Below, in pieces: positions 21,606 to 35,400 of a stretch of DNA of 64,000 nt; the stretch's first letter is position 1, and each line of letters begins with the position of its first letter. Both the position numbers and the translations under genes were made by a program. The notes beneath the pieces were generated by a model. It did not search any database. It was not told where the DNA came from and was given only the letters and a program-made list of their open reading frames with translations. The stretch comes from Rhynchonema sp. JSB1_4. Lineage: Eukaryota > Nematoda > Chromadorea > Monhysterida > Xyalidae. The stretch lies in assembly GCA_030248065.1 (NCBI GenBank), contig JASAMV010006598.1:40006-104005 (forward strand), given 5' to 3'.

Positions 21606-24600
21606 ATGAACTTGGGCATCAGTTTATCAACAATTGTACTGTACATGGCGTGTGCAGTGTTGATCGCGTGCACTGTGCTCGTACCAGCTGTGCTTGCGTC
21701 TTTGTGAGTTTTTGAGGTTTTGGCTGATGTTGTTGATTCGTTTGGCATGGTGCGTGATGGATTTTGTGGAATGAATGCTCTCGAGTAAAGTTGACTAGTG
21801 GCCCTGGACACAGCACAGACAAGTCACAGCTTAATTGAAAATTGTTCGGGGCTATCGCAAAATTGATGGAACGTCTCTGCCAATCGAAGTTCTTCACCAC
21901 ATTCTGCTTCCAATGCTGAAGTCGGTCTCTTTGCACATTGAAATATACCATGAAGACGGCCCTTTAAAATAGGTAGACCCACACGAGTAAAAAGGTGTAT
22001 TAATTTGCAACCTTTCCCAGCCACACCACTTCCGACGGTGCCCGAGTGGACCTCGACGCAGCGCACCAACAACACGAGTCTCCTCTGGTGCGTATGCTGC
22101 AAGCTCGGGCTGCCACATGTCCCCTTGATGGATCAGGGGTCGAACCATCGTCCCATTTGTTGCCCCCATCCCCGGCGGTGGGCTTGTCAGATGACAATGA
22201 AACGTCAGTGGACGTTGACGAAGACCCGAGTGCTGACTCGCTGGCGCCGTTCGACGAGTGGACGTTGGAACAGATGAAGAAACAGGTTGGAGTTTGCGTT
22301 TTCTGGTGCATTTTTTTGAGTTGGCAAGTTGTGGTGATTTTGATGTTTCAACTACTACCCCTTCGTTGTTACATCATCGATACGTTGTATTCCGTCATTC
22401 CGATGAACCGAATATTCGCTGTATAGTTGTGTCAATGTCAACTCAACTGTTGTTCCTTGGATTAAGAGTTTGGCTTTCAAGAGATCAGCATGTTACCGCC
22501 ACTCTAGATCGGTAACGTCAGGCAATCGCAGCCAAACCTTTCCTCATTCCAGATCTCTCCCCCCGTCCACCCTTCATCGACGAAACAGACAGGTGGTGGT
22601 GCACCGGACTCATCAGACACGAACGGCCAAGCGGCCAAATTGCCCGTTTCGCCAACCGCAGATGCGAATCGTGCATCCCTGCCAGCACCACCCATTCAAG
22701 CTGCACCGCCACAACGCAATTATGCGGCCAAGGAGTGTGGTTCGAAAGTGCTCACTTCGCATGAAGAGGCCGAGAATAGGGCGGCCATCTTGAAAGGTTC
22801 AGTTTGAAATTGGAATTGTTGCTTTGAATACTTCACGCAGTTAGTGTGGGCCGGGTGTTAGACATAATAGATACTAGTCCAGCTCGGTGTATAGATAGCT
22901 GGCCGGGTATGATGATTTGGGGTATGGGACCAGAAGAGGCCAAAAGTGCGGGTATAAAAATAGGTGAAAATCATAATAGGCCTTCAAAGGCAATTTTTTC
23001 CGCATACTGGTGAAAAAATACGAGATAGTTTGACCATTTTGGACCAAAAATGACCACAAGTGGCTCAATTTTGTCAGACTACCGTCACGCACGTTTGATG
23101 ACGGGCCACTACAGCAAACGCTCACTTTTCTTTATCGCCGCATTTATACAAATCATCGATCTATTCTTGTTGCAGAAAAAGAGCGCGACGAGTACATGCG
23201 TACGATCTGTCGCACCGAACGTGGTCAATTTCTGATCATCGAACTCTGCGAAACCATCCAGCCGCATCGAATTGAGATCGCAAACTTTGAACTATTTTCG
23301 TCGAGTCCCCGTTTGGTGAAAGTGAGCGGCAGTGATCGTTATCCGACGTCGGACTGGCAACCGATCATGAATATTACGACGGAGGATACCAGACAGATTC
23401 AGTCCTTTGAGGTCACCAATCAGTTGTACGCCAAGTTTATAAAGGTTGGACGTATGTTTTGACTGGTTGTTTTTTCGGGTATGCCCTGAAAAAGTTCTGA
23501 TGTGGTGTTCGGCAGTGGAAGCTTGTGTGGGTGCAACAGACCTTTTTGAGAAGCAGATTACTTCGTTATAGCTTGCTCAAAGCTGTTATACTTCCCCACC
23601 CTCTTCATCGTGGTGAAATATCCGTGGCATATTAATGAGTATTCTTTTTGTCCCTATCATCTACTTCATTTGTATCATAAATGCAGTGAATGAAATGTCT
23701 AAACATAAAAAGATAGATTGTTCCTTTCCCAGATTGAAAATGAACCGAAAACATTCAAAATACATCATGTCGTTGCCCTTTCAGCTCGATCTGCTGGAGT
23801 ACTACGGACACGAGCACTACTGTACACTCAGTTTACTGCGAGTGTTTGGCATTTCCATTGGTGATGCGGTTGAGTACGAAGCTGAAGCAGCGATGATACA
23901 ACAACAACACCACGAACAACAACAACAACACGTGCAACAACAGCAACAACAGTTCATTCTCGTTGAAGGTCCGTGACGATTTATTTGTCTTGTTTTTTTT
24001 CATGTGCAGTCTGCCCTCCTTACCGTGACGTGATTGAGATGGAATCCTTTTTTGTCATTTTGAATCACACATTGGAGATACACTCCTCAAGCAAGAGTAA
24101 CGGTAAAAATATGCATCTCGAATGTCTCTTTGACAATGACAAAGAATGGATCACATCCCAATCATGTCACCGTAAGGAGGGTAGACTACCGACAGTCGTA
24201 GTTTCTATAATAATAATGTTTCTATAATAATATTTGTAATATTATCCTCTGATTCTCCAGAAGCGCGAGCGAAATCAAACGGCACGAATCAGACGGATAA
24301 ACCAACCGAGGAGTCGAACATTGTTGTCAAAGTGAAAGAAGTTGTGCTGAACATGACAAAGGAAGTGATCAACAAAGCCGTTGGGTTCATCAAACCCACC
24401 AATACGAGTGCGACTGTTGGTGATATGTGCAAGAAGAGGTACGGCTGTAGCTTTTTGGATGTGGTTTCAATGAAACCTGCTCATGTTTCGAGAATTGTTA
24501 GACCGACTTTTCTGTATGGTCACGTGCTCATTTGGTGCGTTCACACCGACGATGACTTGGTGACTACTTTGATTTTTTAACCAAGTGAGCATATTTCTTA

Positions 24601-27321
24601 GCTGGTAATGATTTGACATTCCAGCAACACCTAAGCTGCTAAATTTTTACACCATAAATTTTATCAAAGGTCGTGACCTTTTGCAGCACGCCCACGTTCC
24701 TGCAACGTTTGCTCCAATGCGAAATGTGCCCATCAACGATCCAGAATCGATGCAGCGCCATTTGTTATGCATTCCGTTGTGTCTCAAAGAAATATTATCA
24801 ACCGGGCGGTGTTCTGAATCCGCCACGTCACATGCCCGCAAAGCCACTACCTCCTCGCACCACCGAGCCGGTGGATAAACCCTTGCAGGCGGGCAAGATT
24901 CCGACAACAGCCAGCAGCAGACCTTCTGGAGAGACAAGGCCCTCCACACCGAGTCCCGTCAAGCCCAAGGCTGCCGTGCGTCCACCAATCTGCTATCCAG
25001 AAGACCCGCGTCATCTGTTCACCACTCTGCTGCTACGCGTGGCGCGGGAAGCCGAACTGAAAACACCATTGGTTCCCGTTTCTCTGCCCCCAGTTCCGGA
25101 CAAGAAAAGTCGGCCGGTTTTCAAGATCGAGCCGAAAATCGACGAAACCACGGTGAAACCGGGCTCAAACCAGGAGCTGAAAGGGGGACCACCGTCGGTG
25201 AAAACAGTTGACCCTCTTCAGTCCCTACCGGGCTCCTCACTCAGTCAGAAAGAGTCGGTCTTCATCAGATTGAACAATCGTATCAAGGCATTGGAGTTGA
25301 ATATTTCGCTGAGCGGTCAATATTTGAGTGAACTCAGTCGAAAGTACCGAAATCACACTGAGAGCTTGCAACGACAGTATAATCGGACGTTGAGGTGAGA
25401 GAAATTGTGTCTGGCAAAATAGTTTTGCTTGGTAACGTTTTTGAATAAGTTCACCGCGGAATTTAGCAGTGATCAGAAGATTGATGGGCTGACCCGGACC
25501 GGATCGGGGTCTGCTTCAGTTTCCTGAGTTTTTTGTCAGAAAATATACTTTTCACGCTCACTCGCTCAAGTTTTGTGACCGCAAAAGTTGTTTTCGATTC
25601 CGATCACCGAGCTTCATGAAGGCCTGCCAGTTGATAAATCTTATGTTTGATAAAATTTCCCCAAAAATAGAACATTTTGTCATAATTTAGGTCTCTAAAT
25701 GACACGAACAATCGTCTGACAGAGCTGAACGAGAAACAAAAGGGTGAAATCGAGGCCCTCAAGCTTTTGATCGCCAGTTTGAACGAAAGTGTGCGCGACT
25801 TGGCCGATGCACAACAGTTTGACTCGGTCGATGAGGTATGTTTTATTTTAGGTTGTGTGTTTAGCTTTTCGTTAGGTTGAGGTCCAGGTTGGGGCTCGCG
25901 ACCTTGTTTGACACTCAAAAATGTGGTAATTCATGCATGACGTGCGATCAAGTGGCTGGAGTGATACTGTTAACAAAGTAGCTGCTCGCTGTTTCTGTGG
26001 TCGCCGCTGTAATTCAGCTGGTTTGATTCAAAAATGTTTCATTGCTATTATCAATGCAACTGTGGGATTGTGCAAAGCATAGATGCAAATCCAACGATTA
26101 AAAAATGAGGTTTAATCGCGTTTGAAAATCGAACAAACACAACAAAAAATAAGCTACTGAACATCGGATGAATTGAACTGACTCCAAGTTTTTTCTCGCG
26201 TTTGTCTACATTAGTTTTGCGTTCTGATGTCATCTTCCAAAAGCGTCGCAAAACATTCCAGCTGCAATTCTACATCATTTCCGCGTGTCTACTTCAATGT
26301 GCATTCACCCTGGTCACCGTGTTCGTCTGTTGTCGCGGTCTCTCACATCGCTCGGTCGAAAAATTGGTTGACCAAAAGATTAGCCTGATTCTCAAGGAAA
26401 GAGATGAAAAGAAAGAGAAAGAGGGCAGAAGACGATACGAGGACAGTCATCTGGCATCGGAGGACGAAAATGCGGTGACACCGCTCAGATACAGAAAGGA
26501 AATTGTGGATAGAAAAGGTATGTCGTGCTTTATTTTATATAACTTTTTGTTGCGTCGATGTTCACTTGGTGATCGGATCCGATCTATTTTCGTCTTGGAG
26601 TTCCTGAAGACGTGCTCATCGGTCTGTTCTGATTTCGGCCCACGTCGTTGTGATCGTGGTGAAACATTGTTGCGCTATTGGTTTACGAAATGTCCTCGAT
26701 TTAGTAACCATAGTTATTCATGTTGAAAACAAATACGAACTCCCACGATGAGCGTGATGATGATTGTGTTTCATTGCCAAACAAGCTCTTTGACGGTCTG
26801 CCATTAATTCGCGCCACCCGATTCCAGTCTCGGACGCGTGTTCGTGCACGGACGATCTGTTGCTGTGTCTCGACCCGAACAAGGACCAAGATTATCACAG
26901 CCACCACAGTAACGGCAGCAACGGCACGGGCGCAGACTCGGACTCGGCCATTGATGTGGCCGGTTGCGCGCTGGATGAATACGGCCGGCCTCGGCTCAGA
27001 ACCGCACCTCCATCACGAACATTGACGCCGACTTTCACAGACACGAGCAGTGAGGTCGATAGCCATCGGGTTCCTGTCTCGGCCGCGACAACAACTTGTC
27101 TTGACGCGCCTCCTGGTCTGGACCTGGTCGGAACACGGGAACGACCGGACCAGGCACCGAGTCCAGCGTGGATGCCGGTCCAAGACAGGAAGAACAGTCA
27201 ACATAACGACAGAAAGAAACGCAGCAATAAACACAGCAAACGGGCCATGTTCACACAGCAAAGTCCGTCGAAAGACAGTCTGAAGACCAACAATCGGTTC
27301 AGTTCGTTGCTGCAGAAGTGA
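21606..27321 (+). CDS. SUCO: SUN-domain ER membrane protein, SUCO/osteopotentia (Slp1) family
   Basis: Eleven exons (21606-21703, 22021-22285, 22553-22796, 23176-23444, 23785-23968, 24010-24171, 24261-24438, 24687-25394, 25691-25835, 26262-26517, 26828-27321) join to 3,003 nt, 1,000 aa. Residues 1-32 form a signal peptide ([19 protein letters not shown]). [12 protein letters not shown] at about 110-121 is the family motif before the SUN domain. The SUN domain at about 178-320 includes [46 protein letters not shown] and [21 protein letters not shown] glutamine-rich tract follows. At about 640-745 [19 protein letters not shown] opens the conserved coiled coil. About 752-775 is the membrane helix ([20 protein letters not shown]), followed by a 225-residue charged cytosolic tail. 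The family acts in the ER on protein folding/stability and secretion. The exon 10 start (26262) was chosen for its CATTCCAG acceptor and phase 0. Confidence 0.9.
23897..23953 (+). repeat. CAA/CAG tract coding polyglutamine inside the SUN gene
   Basis: ATACAACAACAACACC and following CAACAACAACAACAC words encode Q/H runs just after the SUN core. The frame is maintained through the exon. Confidence 0.8.
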
Positions 27322-27773
27322 GTGTGTTGTGGCCTAAGTGATCTTTTATAATTGTTTCGAAAACCTTGTCACCAAAGGCCACCATACACCCACAGCGTCA
27401 TCAAGCTGGTGATCGAATCTGTATTGGTCACATGACTGCGAAGGAACGACACTTTACGATGGTGTGCGGAACAGCAAAGAATCATTCAGTTACAAAAGCC
27501 GTTGTGGCCAATAGATTCTATTGCCCAGTTTGATACTCACGTGGGAGTTACTTTGACTAGTTCTCTTGATTTATGGTTCGTCTTCAAAATAATTGTATTC
27601 ATTCCAAAACGGGTTTTTCGGCTGATCCAGTTTTATTCGGTGTATTTTCTGTATTATGGTTACTACTACTACAACAATCATTGTATGATTATTACTATAT
27701 ACATATTGAAAGGGTCTAATTTCAAATTTTTCAAATTTCGCCGCCCGAAACCAATCCAGAACCCAAAAAAATA

Positions 27774-27775
<2 letters not shown>

Positions 27776-27848
<73 letters not shown>
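27776..27848 (+). repeat. poly(A) tract, about 73 nt
   Basis: An almost pure A run after AATAATAAAAA. It could be the tail of a retroposed sequence on the plus strand or a simple slippage tract. No duplicated target site was recognised around it. Confidence 0.7.
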
Positions 27849-27850
<2 letters not shown>

Positions 27851-28674
27851 ATGATTAGCTTTGAACATTCGGGTTCTGAGAACCAGCAAGGTTAATTTTT
27901 GCAATGTATACATAAGTAATTATTCATTAATTTATGAATATTATTTGCTGACTTCTAAATTTTCATAAACCGTTCTATTTATGCCCATGAATACTCATGT
28001 CTGGTCTGTTCCACAATACCAAAGTTCCGACAAAAATATTATTTCTTGTTCTGCCCTATATTTTTACTCGTCTGTCGCTGCGTTGAGCTGTTTTTCAAAC
28101 AAAACCAACAACCAAGCTCGTTGTGTTGTGCCATCACATATTTTCGTTCACATTGCATTTCGTTCGAAAATACATACATTCTGTGCGATTTTCGTCTCAA
28201 CATTTTCTCTATTTTTATTTCCTTGCTTGTTGTACAGACGGCTACAAAATAAGTTTACTTAGCAGCGTTTGAATACTGCAACTTTATTATGCACTGCGCA
28301 CCTGTACAAAAAAATCCGTTTTTTTAATTTTTTTATCAATGTGTTTTCACAAAAATGGGATTTCTATTCATTTATGGGCAAAGAAAATGCGTTCTTATCG
28401 AAAAATTTTGATCAATGGATATCATAATATAGCAGCGGGAGCATTGATACATTGCGAACAGCTGATGATATAAAAACGCATGGCATATTTCCTTGAAGAC
28501 TAAAACTTTGACAAAATATGACACGAAGTATTATAACATTCGAAGCATTTCTGTACAAAATTTTCTCACGATAATAAAAGTTTCCGGTATGTACAATAAA
28601 ACCGCAAATATAATTGTTAGCGCACAACTCAAATACACTGACGAAAGTGAAAGAAAGCTTGAATTTTCTATGTC

Positions 28675-28890
28675 CGTATTTCGGGTTTCGGGTTCAAAAA
28701 AAACCCGAAACCCGATGCATGATAATAGAAAATGCTTCGGTTTTGTAACTTGTAGCCAGCGTGAACAATTTATATTGTGAGTCGAAACATTTTAGATTTT
28801 CATGCTTCGTGTTTCGGGTTTTTTTTTCAAAACCCGAAACATGGACATAGAAAAAATTTATGTTTCGGGTTTCGGTTCTATCTGGCCGAG
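28675..28890. repeat. inverted-repeat cluster of CGGGTTTCGGG words
   Basis: TTTCGGGTTTCGGGTTC faces AAACCCGAAACCCGA, and the pattern recurs at 28800-28890, ending GGCCGAGCCCTA, a terminus type common in hAT elements. The left terminus was not found. Confidence 0.5.
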
Positions 28891-29433
28891 CCCTAAAGCG
28901 TGTCTCGTAGGAATTGTCCATCACACAGCGAACTAGGTGTACCATTTTTTGTATATTTGGGAATAATTGATCACTACTATTCGCATACATAAATGCTGCC
29001 ATGGAACAATAACAATATTGAACAATTTGGACATTCATGACAACAGCATTAGAATCGCTACCGCTTTAAAATCCTTAATTTTCTCGACTTGCTATTTTCC
29101 ACTGGTGCCTGCACCAAGAATTCCGGCATAACAACATCGGTGTTGCGTTGGTGTCTGAAATTGGCAAGACAAAATCTTTATGCGAAAAAATATTTGCAAA
29201 CTGTCTGTCGCGTCTCTTTTTGTTTGTAAGTTATACGTTCCGGTGATCCGGCATTTCGTATTAGCAGCAGGCTGGGGTCAAAAATGATTTCGGTTGCTCA
29301 CAAAGTTCCATGACTGAATAGCCACTACGTCAGCTAGATTTCGAACCAAAATTTCGTCCGAAAATTGACCATAAACAGACACTACAATACAAAGAGAACA
29401 AACTACATTCAAATCCCACTACCAAGCAACAAC

Positions 29434-32400
29434 TTACTGCAACATATCCTCAACATCAACCAGCATGGAGTCTTGTTCCATGTGGAGACTGTCACGTTCG
29501 ATCAACAAGTGCACTAGTTGTTCGTTGAGCACTGAATGAAACATTTGGTTCGTGAGATTAGGATAGGTATACCCTGGCAATTCTTTTGGGAGAAACTTTT
29601 CAACCGCCTTGCCTGATCCGTAAAGCGCATTATGCGTGCACTGACTACAGAAGTCACGTGACCGCTATAGCCAGGCAACGCGTTTGAAAAGTTTCTTCCA
29701 AAAGAATTGTCAGAGTATATGTGATGATTAATGGCACAGGAACCACACTGGAGCTGTCAGTCGATCGTGAACTCCCAACCGATCATCAAGTTTCCTATCA
29801 TTATCGGGACCTAAATTCCCATCCGCCATCAGAAACAAACATAACAATAAATAACTTAAAAATACAATTAAAAATCACACTATTTCAACCAAATTCCCAT
29901 TTTTCCCAAAGAATCCAATCCAATCCCGTACTTACATTCAATCTTCGAATGCAGATCATTGACGATCAACTGCAGTTGAGTGACACCCATTTTCGTGAGT
30001 TTATGTCTGGCCAGCTTCCGACTCAGCGTCACGCCAACAATCTTCTCAATCGGACTTTTCACGCATTTCGCCTTTTGTTTTTCGAGCTCCATTTGCATGG
30101 CTGCCGCCTGCTTGGCTTTCATTAGCATCGCGCGCGCTTCGCTCTCTAGCCGATCTGAAGAGACGAAGAATGTTCGCGGTTGGGGAGACACAGTGTGCAA
30201 GTCTGCGACATGAACGCGACTCCCCGAAATGCATCAACAATATCCAGCATATGGTGTAGAGCAGTGCTGTGGCTACCGTGGAGGGGGAGATACTGTACCT
30301 TTTGAGGGTCCCCCACCAGCCACAGCACTGGTGTAGGGTGGTGGTGGCTGACAGGAACCTATTGTCGCGTCTACTGACTAATGCAGTGATGGCTAGTCAG
30401 ATGTCAAACTGACGTTGATCACCAACTACCGCGTTGCTCTGTACGGTGAATATTCTTCACAGTGCGTGGCATGTTCAGCACAATAGCTGGTAAAAACACG
30501 GTTCCGAACAGTCAATCAAAGCTGCCGGCGGCTTGTGGTCTTTTATCAAGCTGTGACAATAAATTGTTCCCACAAGTGCCATTCGAACACACTTTACAAA
30601 AACTCGATCATCTATCGGAAAAGTTTGTTTGTTTCTTTGCCGAGAGCTCCCAGATTCCATCTGTCAATCACTCTTAGATAGCAGTCACTGCATTTCACCA
30701 AAAAATACCAATTCTTATGCAAATCAGCTCCAAACGCTCAGAGCAAACACCGGGAGAATAGTCCTAATCTTGAAATAGAAAAGACGGCGGCTGGCTTCCC
30801 TTAAGCTTGGTTTCGAGCCCAAGCCAACAAAAACCATACAATATCTGATCCTGACCTCAATAATACTGATTGAAAAAACACTAACCCGAATCGACCGGTT
30901 CCTGTCGTTCTCTTTCTTTCCTCAATTCCGACGCCGATTTCGTCCAATCACCGTTGCCGGCGGACGTCGATGCGACCATACCACTCGACGTTGATTGGTT
31001 GAGACGTTGCGCGACCGCGCGCTGTAGGAAACGATGGATTAAATACATTGTGTATGGATGGCTGACTGGTAATGCAGCGCTTTGCCTGGGGCAAGGGTAC
31101 TTTTGCATAAAGAGCGACCTGACTAGAATGACTGCGCAGGGGATAAACAGGATAATTAACAACAAAATTTGAGATCATTAACAATGTGAAAGGTCGGATA
31201 ATTGATTATAAGAGTCTTGAGAAGCATGCGTTTGCACAAAGCTTCAGGATTATTGTGAAAGGATAATTAACCATACATAACATAATAACCGAACTTCTCG
31301 CGTGATGGTGATAATTACAATAACCAGCGAGGATTACATGGCGGTCAAATGAAGTGGCATCACTAAATCTCAAAATACAGTAAACAGTGACGTTGCCAAG
31401 TCGCATTAAAACCAATTAAATCACCAATTTTCATAACTGCCAGCCAACAAATAATCAATATGGCAGACAGCGCGCGCCAGAAATGTTCCGCACAAACCAC
31501 AAAATAATATTGTATGATAAAACCACAGACTGCTTGTCTCGGGTCTGCCTGCACTCACCTCGTAAAAACACGAAACGAAACAAAAACTGGAACAAATTAA
31601 ACTCCAACTCACATTAAGTGCCCTGTTCGCATCAGATATAGCGCCAGTGGACACACTTTTCGGCACCTGCCCGCCACTACTGCATCTTGGCGTGTCAAAA
31701 TCATCATCTTCATCATCGCTATTCGTCTCATCCGCTGCTGCCGCGCCATCGTTCACGTAGCACACCTTGAAAAATCAGGTAACGTTTATTATTCGATATT
31801 ATATATTTCTCTTCATTGAATTATTTGCAAGTGGCTGAGATATATCATCAAACTAGGTGATCGAATCGGATTAGTCCTGCTGCCTCGGTCACGTGACTTA
31901 TTGTGCTTGCGCCACGGTTATATGAAGATGTACTGATGCCAGGAATTTCAACCAGCAAAAGGTTTACCTGTTGAAGGACTATGATGCTGGTCGAAATTGG
32001 TAATCAGCAGTGATGTAGTTGGTCCGAGCAAGAAAGCTAGCTAGTTGGCCGGGTACCCCGATTTGGGGGGTATTGGTCCAGGAGTCAAAAATAATGTTTT
32101 AAAAATTGGTTGAAATTATGCCAAAATAAGCCTTAAAATGCGTGTTTTTGTGCATGCGTGAGCAAATTTGAGCGAATTTGACCATTTTGGCTCACAAAAT
32201 GGCCATTTTGGCACTAAAATCAACACTTTCTTGATTTGATGACCGGAGCAAGAAAGCTAGCTAGCCAGTTTGGGGGGTATGGGTTTGGGAGCAAGAAAGC
32301 TACCTAGCAATTGGGGGTATTACCCCCATACCCCCCAAACCACATCACTGGTAATCAAATCAGTCAGTCAATAAATCAGTAATCTCTAAGTGACAAGTCA

Positions 32401-35400
32401 CGTGACCACGGCCAATCTGATGATGCTGTGGCCAATATTATTCTTTCCAACACAACGACGCACCCACGAAGGCCGACTCCACCGACTGATGTACTTTTTC
32501 GGCTTGTTACTCTCTGCTGTTTCGACAACCACTTCTGGTGACCCGAGCAAAACACCGTTGTTATTTCTATCCACCGTTTGCGTTGGCGCCATCACAGAAT
32601 TTTACGTTTATTTTTATTTATAACGAACGGAATTTAGCCTGAACGTAGGTAGACAAGAGACATCAGGAACAGGAACTATCAAAACCAGCTGGTAAACGTG
32701 TTTTGGGATTATCTGATGCATTCACACACAACTGACCAGGTGAACCGCCCGTCTAAGAAGCGGGTAACCAAAACACAAATAGCTCATGTCAAACGCATCC
32801 TGAAGAACAAAAAAACCGACACACTTCATCAACGGAACTAAGGTCGCTAATGAGCAAAGCGTAAAACCTGGTTAGGGTTGATTCATTTAGGCCGATTAGA
32901 TACGCTCCTCTTGCTAAACATAATCCTGGATGGTGGTGGGAGGTTGTTTATGACGTTCAGTGCACAGCGCATGCCTGTCACGTCACGCACATCATAAAGG
33001 CTTGCTGGCAGCCTTTCGAGCGCCCACTCAGTAATGAAATCATGGCGTTGAAAACAGACCTAAGATCATAAGCTCAGAGCAACTGATTAATGCTCTTGTT
33101 GATAGACATCGTTCACGCACGTAGAAGCCACAGAAGACAGAGGAGCAAAACTCAAAAAAATTATGCGCACGTGAGTGAATGACTGGTGACGAGCGCACGA
33201 AAGCTTGAGCCAAGATTGAACCATGCAGCTTCCATTCTCAAATTGAACTTTTGCACGCACAACGCAAAAAGAATGGAACAAAGCCAGAGCAGAAAATGAC
33301 ATTTAGATGGGATTTGCGACCGCGCGCGCGACCGCGCGTTGAAGTGGGTGGAAGGGCCGTGCAGCTTGCGTAATAAGTCAAACAGACCGAACATTGTGCA
33401 CAAAGGAACTGCAAGGCTCAAAAAAATCGGGAAAAAGCGTAGTTGCTTGCACTTGCAGCCAAACGGAGCCAAGTCACGGACATAAGAGCAAGACGATCCT
33501 TGTCTGATGAAGCGAGCTGGCTACAAGTGAACCAAACCGAAATCCATTAAAAATGCACCAAACCAAAAGACCCCAGCATGGATACAGGTTGACTGACCGG
33601 AATAAAATTAACTATCACGCACTGACATGGAGCAATGCGAAAAGAAGAGTATGTGGTACTCCGCCTGTTTAAAAAGGAACATCCTACTTTTTGACATTAG
33701 CATACATTTCAACAACTCGTCCCACCTTACTTATGAATTACGCATGTCAGCTACATTGGTATTACTAGCTTGATCACCAGCTGTGTAGCTTGGTCACCAA
33801 CAGACCGAAAACAAAGAAACATTCAATCGTCGTGCTGCCTCTCCACGTTATTGTCGTGGGTGGTGGTGGGCGATAGCTACAGCAGCAAAGCAACTAGTAA
33901 AGATCAAGAGTAACTTATGTTCCACGACATGTTATATAATAACAAGAAGTGACAAGCAATAAAAACATGACATCACGTGCCCCACGCAACACCAACCTGC
34001 CCTTACACATTGACCATTGCATCCAGAAATATTTGCAAAGACATGCAACACCCCCAGCGGGTTACCCAAATTCATTTGGAATTGGAACGGAAGATGTGGA
34101 AAATAATGAACTCCAAGTTGGGCCAAGCCACACAAGTTGGTAGACATAACAATAAAAGTACTTTATCGATGATAAAACGTCTACTTAATCTAGTTCAGCG
34201 CTTTCGCACATATTTCTGGCTGGACCAAAGAAAAACAGACCATTTTGCACAACTGGTCGAAACGAGCACGTGCACTGGCACTGTCTGTAGCAAATGGTGC
34301 GGAACACTGTTTATGACAATCCCAGGAGGGGTGTACCGCACCTAGCTGGGTACTGGTGTAGCTCGTTCATGCTAGTGGTGGGGTGGTCAAGGTTTGGTCT
34401 TCTTGACTCATGCCACGATTGGTTTAAGTGAAAAAGCGCAGGTTTGCCTGCCTATGCGCTAACTCCGACCGAGCCTTACTTATGTACATGCACACGTAAG
34501 CTATCGCCCAAGCACATGACCTCAACCAAAACACCACCGGGACAATGAGCTTCACCAGTACTTCTGGCTGGGACGGTACAGCTTTCGCTCATTCTGGCAT
34601 TCATGGGCGTAATCAGCTGCTGCTTGGTTCGGTTGGGTATGTTTATGTACGTAAAACATTTCTGAACAAGCACGTGCATTACCTATAAGGTCATTTTACT
34701 CGTTGGTTTGACACCTGCAACCTGAACTTGAGTTGTTTTCTGCTGTCACCACCACATATTCCCGGCAAAGGTAGTTTTAGCCAAAAAACATACTATTTTA
34801 CAAACGAAAAGTCAGTTCACAGCAAGTGAGTATTAAGATCAGAGTGACTGTGGCCAAGGCCTCGGCGTCAGAACAAGGTTTATCAATCAATCACATAGTC
34901 GACGCCGTGGTTTGTTTGATCTTGTAGCTAACGAAATATTTCAAGCCGAAAAATAACCAACTAAGTTGACAAATTGAATCAGAAAGCTGGCTTCACAGAG
35001 CCATGTGCCTGTCTAAAACTTAATTATATTTCAAGGACATAACAAAGAAAATGAACGAGAGACGGATTCAAGAAAAAGCAATCAACTGGCTTGTGAATGC
35101 ACTAAATTCTCGGAACTTCCGCTTATAACTTAATTTCCCATGGAGGTAATTGCAAAATATGAGATAGATAGCAGCTGGTGCCAGAGTAAGTAGGGTGCAG
35201 CAGCAAGTAAAGTATCGTCGGTGCGGTATTACAAATTTCAATTTATTGGCAAACTTGTTATGACAAGAAGGGCTCGGAGCTTTGCATGCAAGCCGCATTA
35301 ACTTAATGGGTATGCAACTTTCAAGAGAATTGCCGCTGTCGAGCTTATAAGCAAAGCACCCAACCACGCCAAAGATAAGAAGGGCGCATAAGATTGAGAT

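Larger units (their letters stand above)
27322..29433. other. intergenic, 3' ends of two converging genes
   Basis: Between the SUN gene (+) and the SCHIP1 homologue (-). It holds a 73-nt A run at 27776-27848, described separately, and a TTTCGGGTTT/AAACCCGAAA inverted-repeat cluster at 28675-28890. AT-rich otherwise; no exon recognised. Confidence 0.4.
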
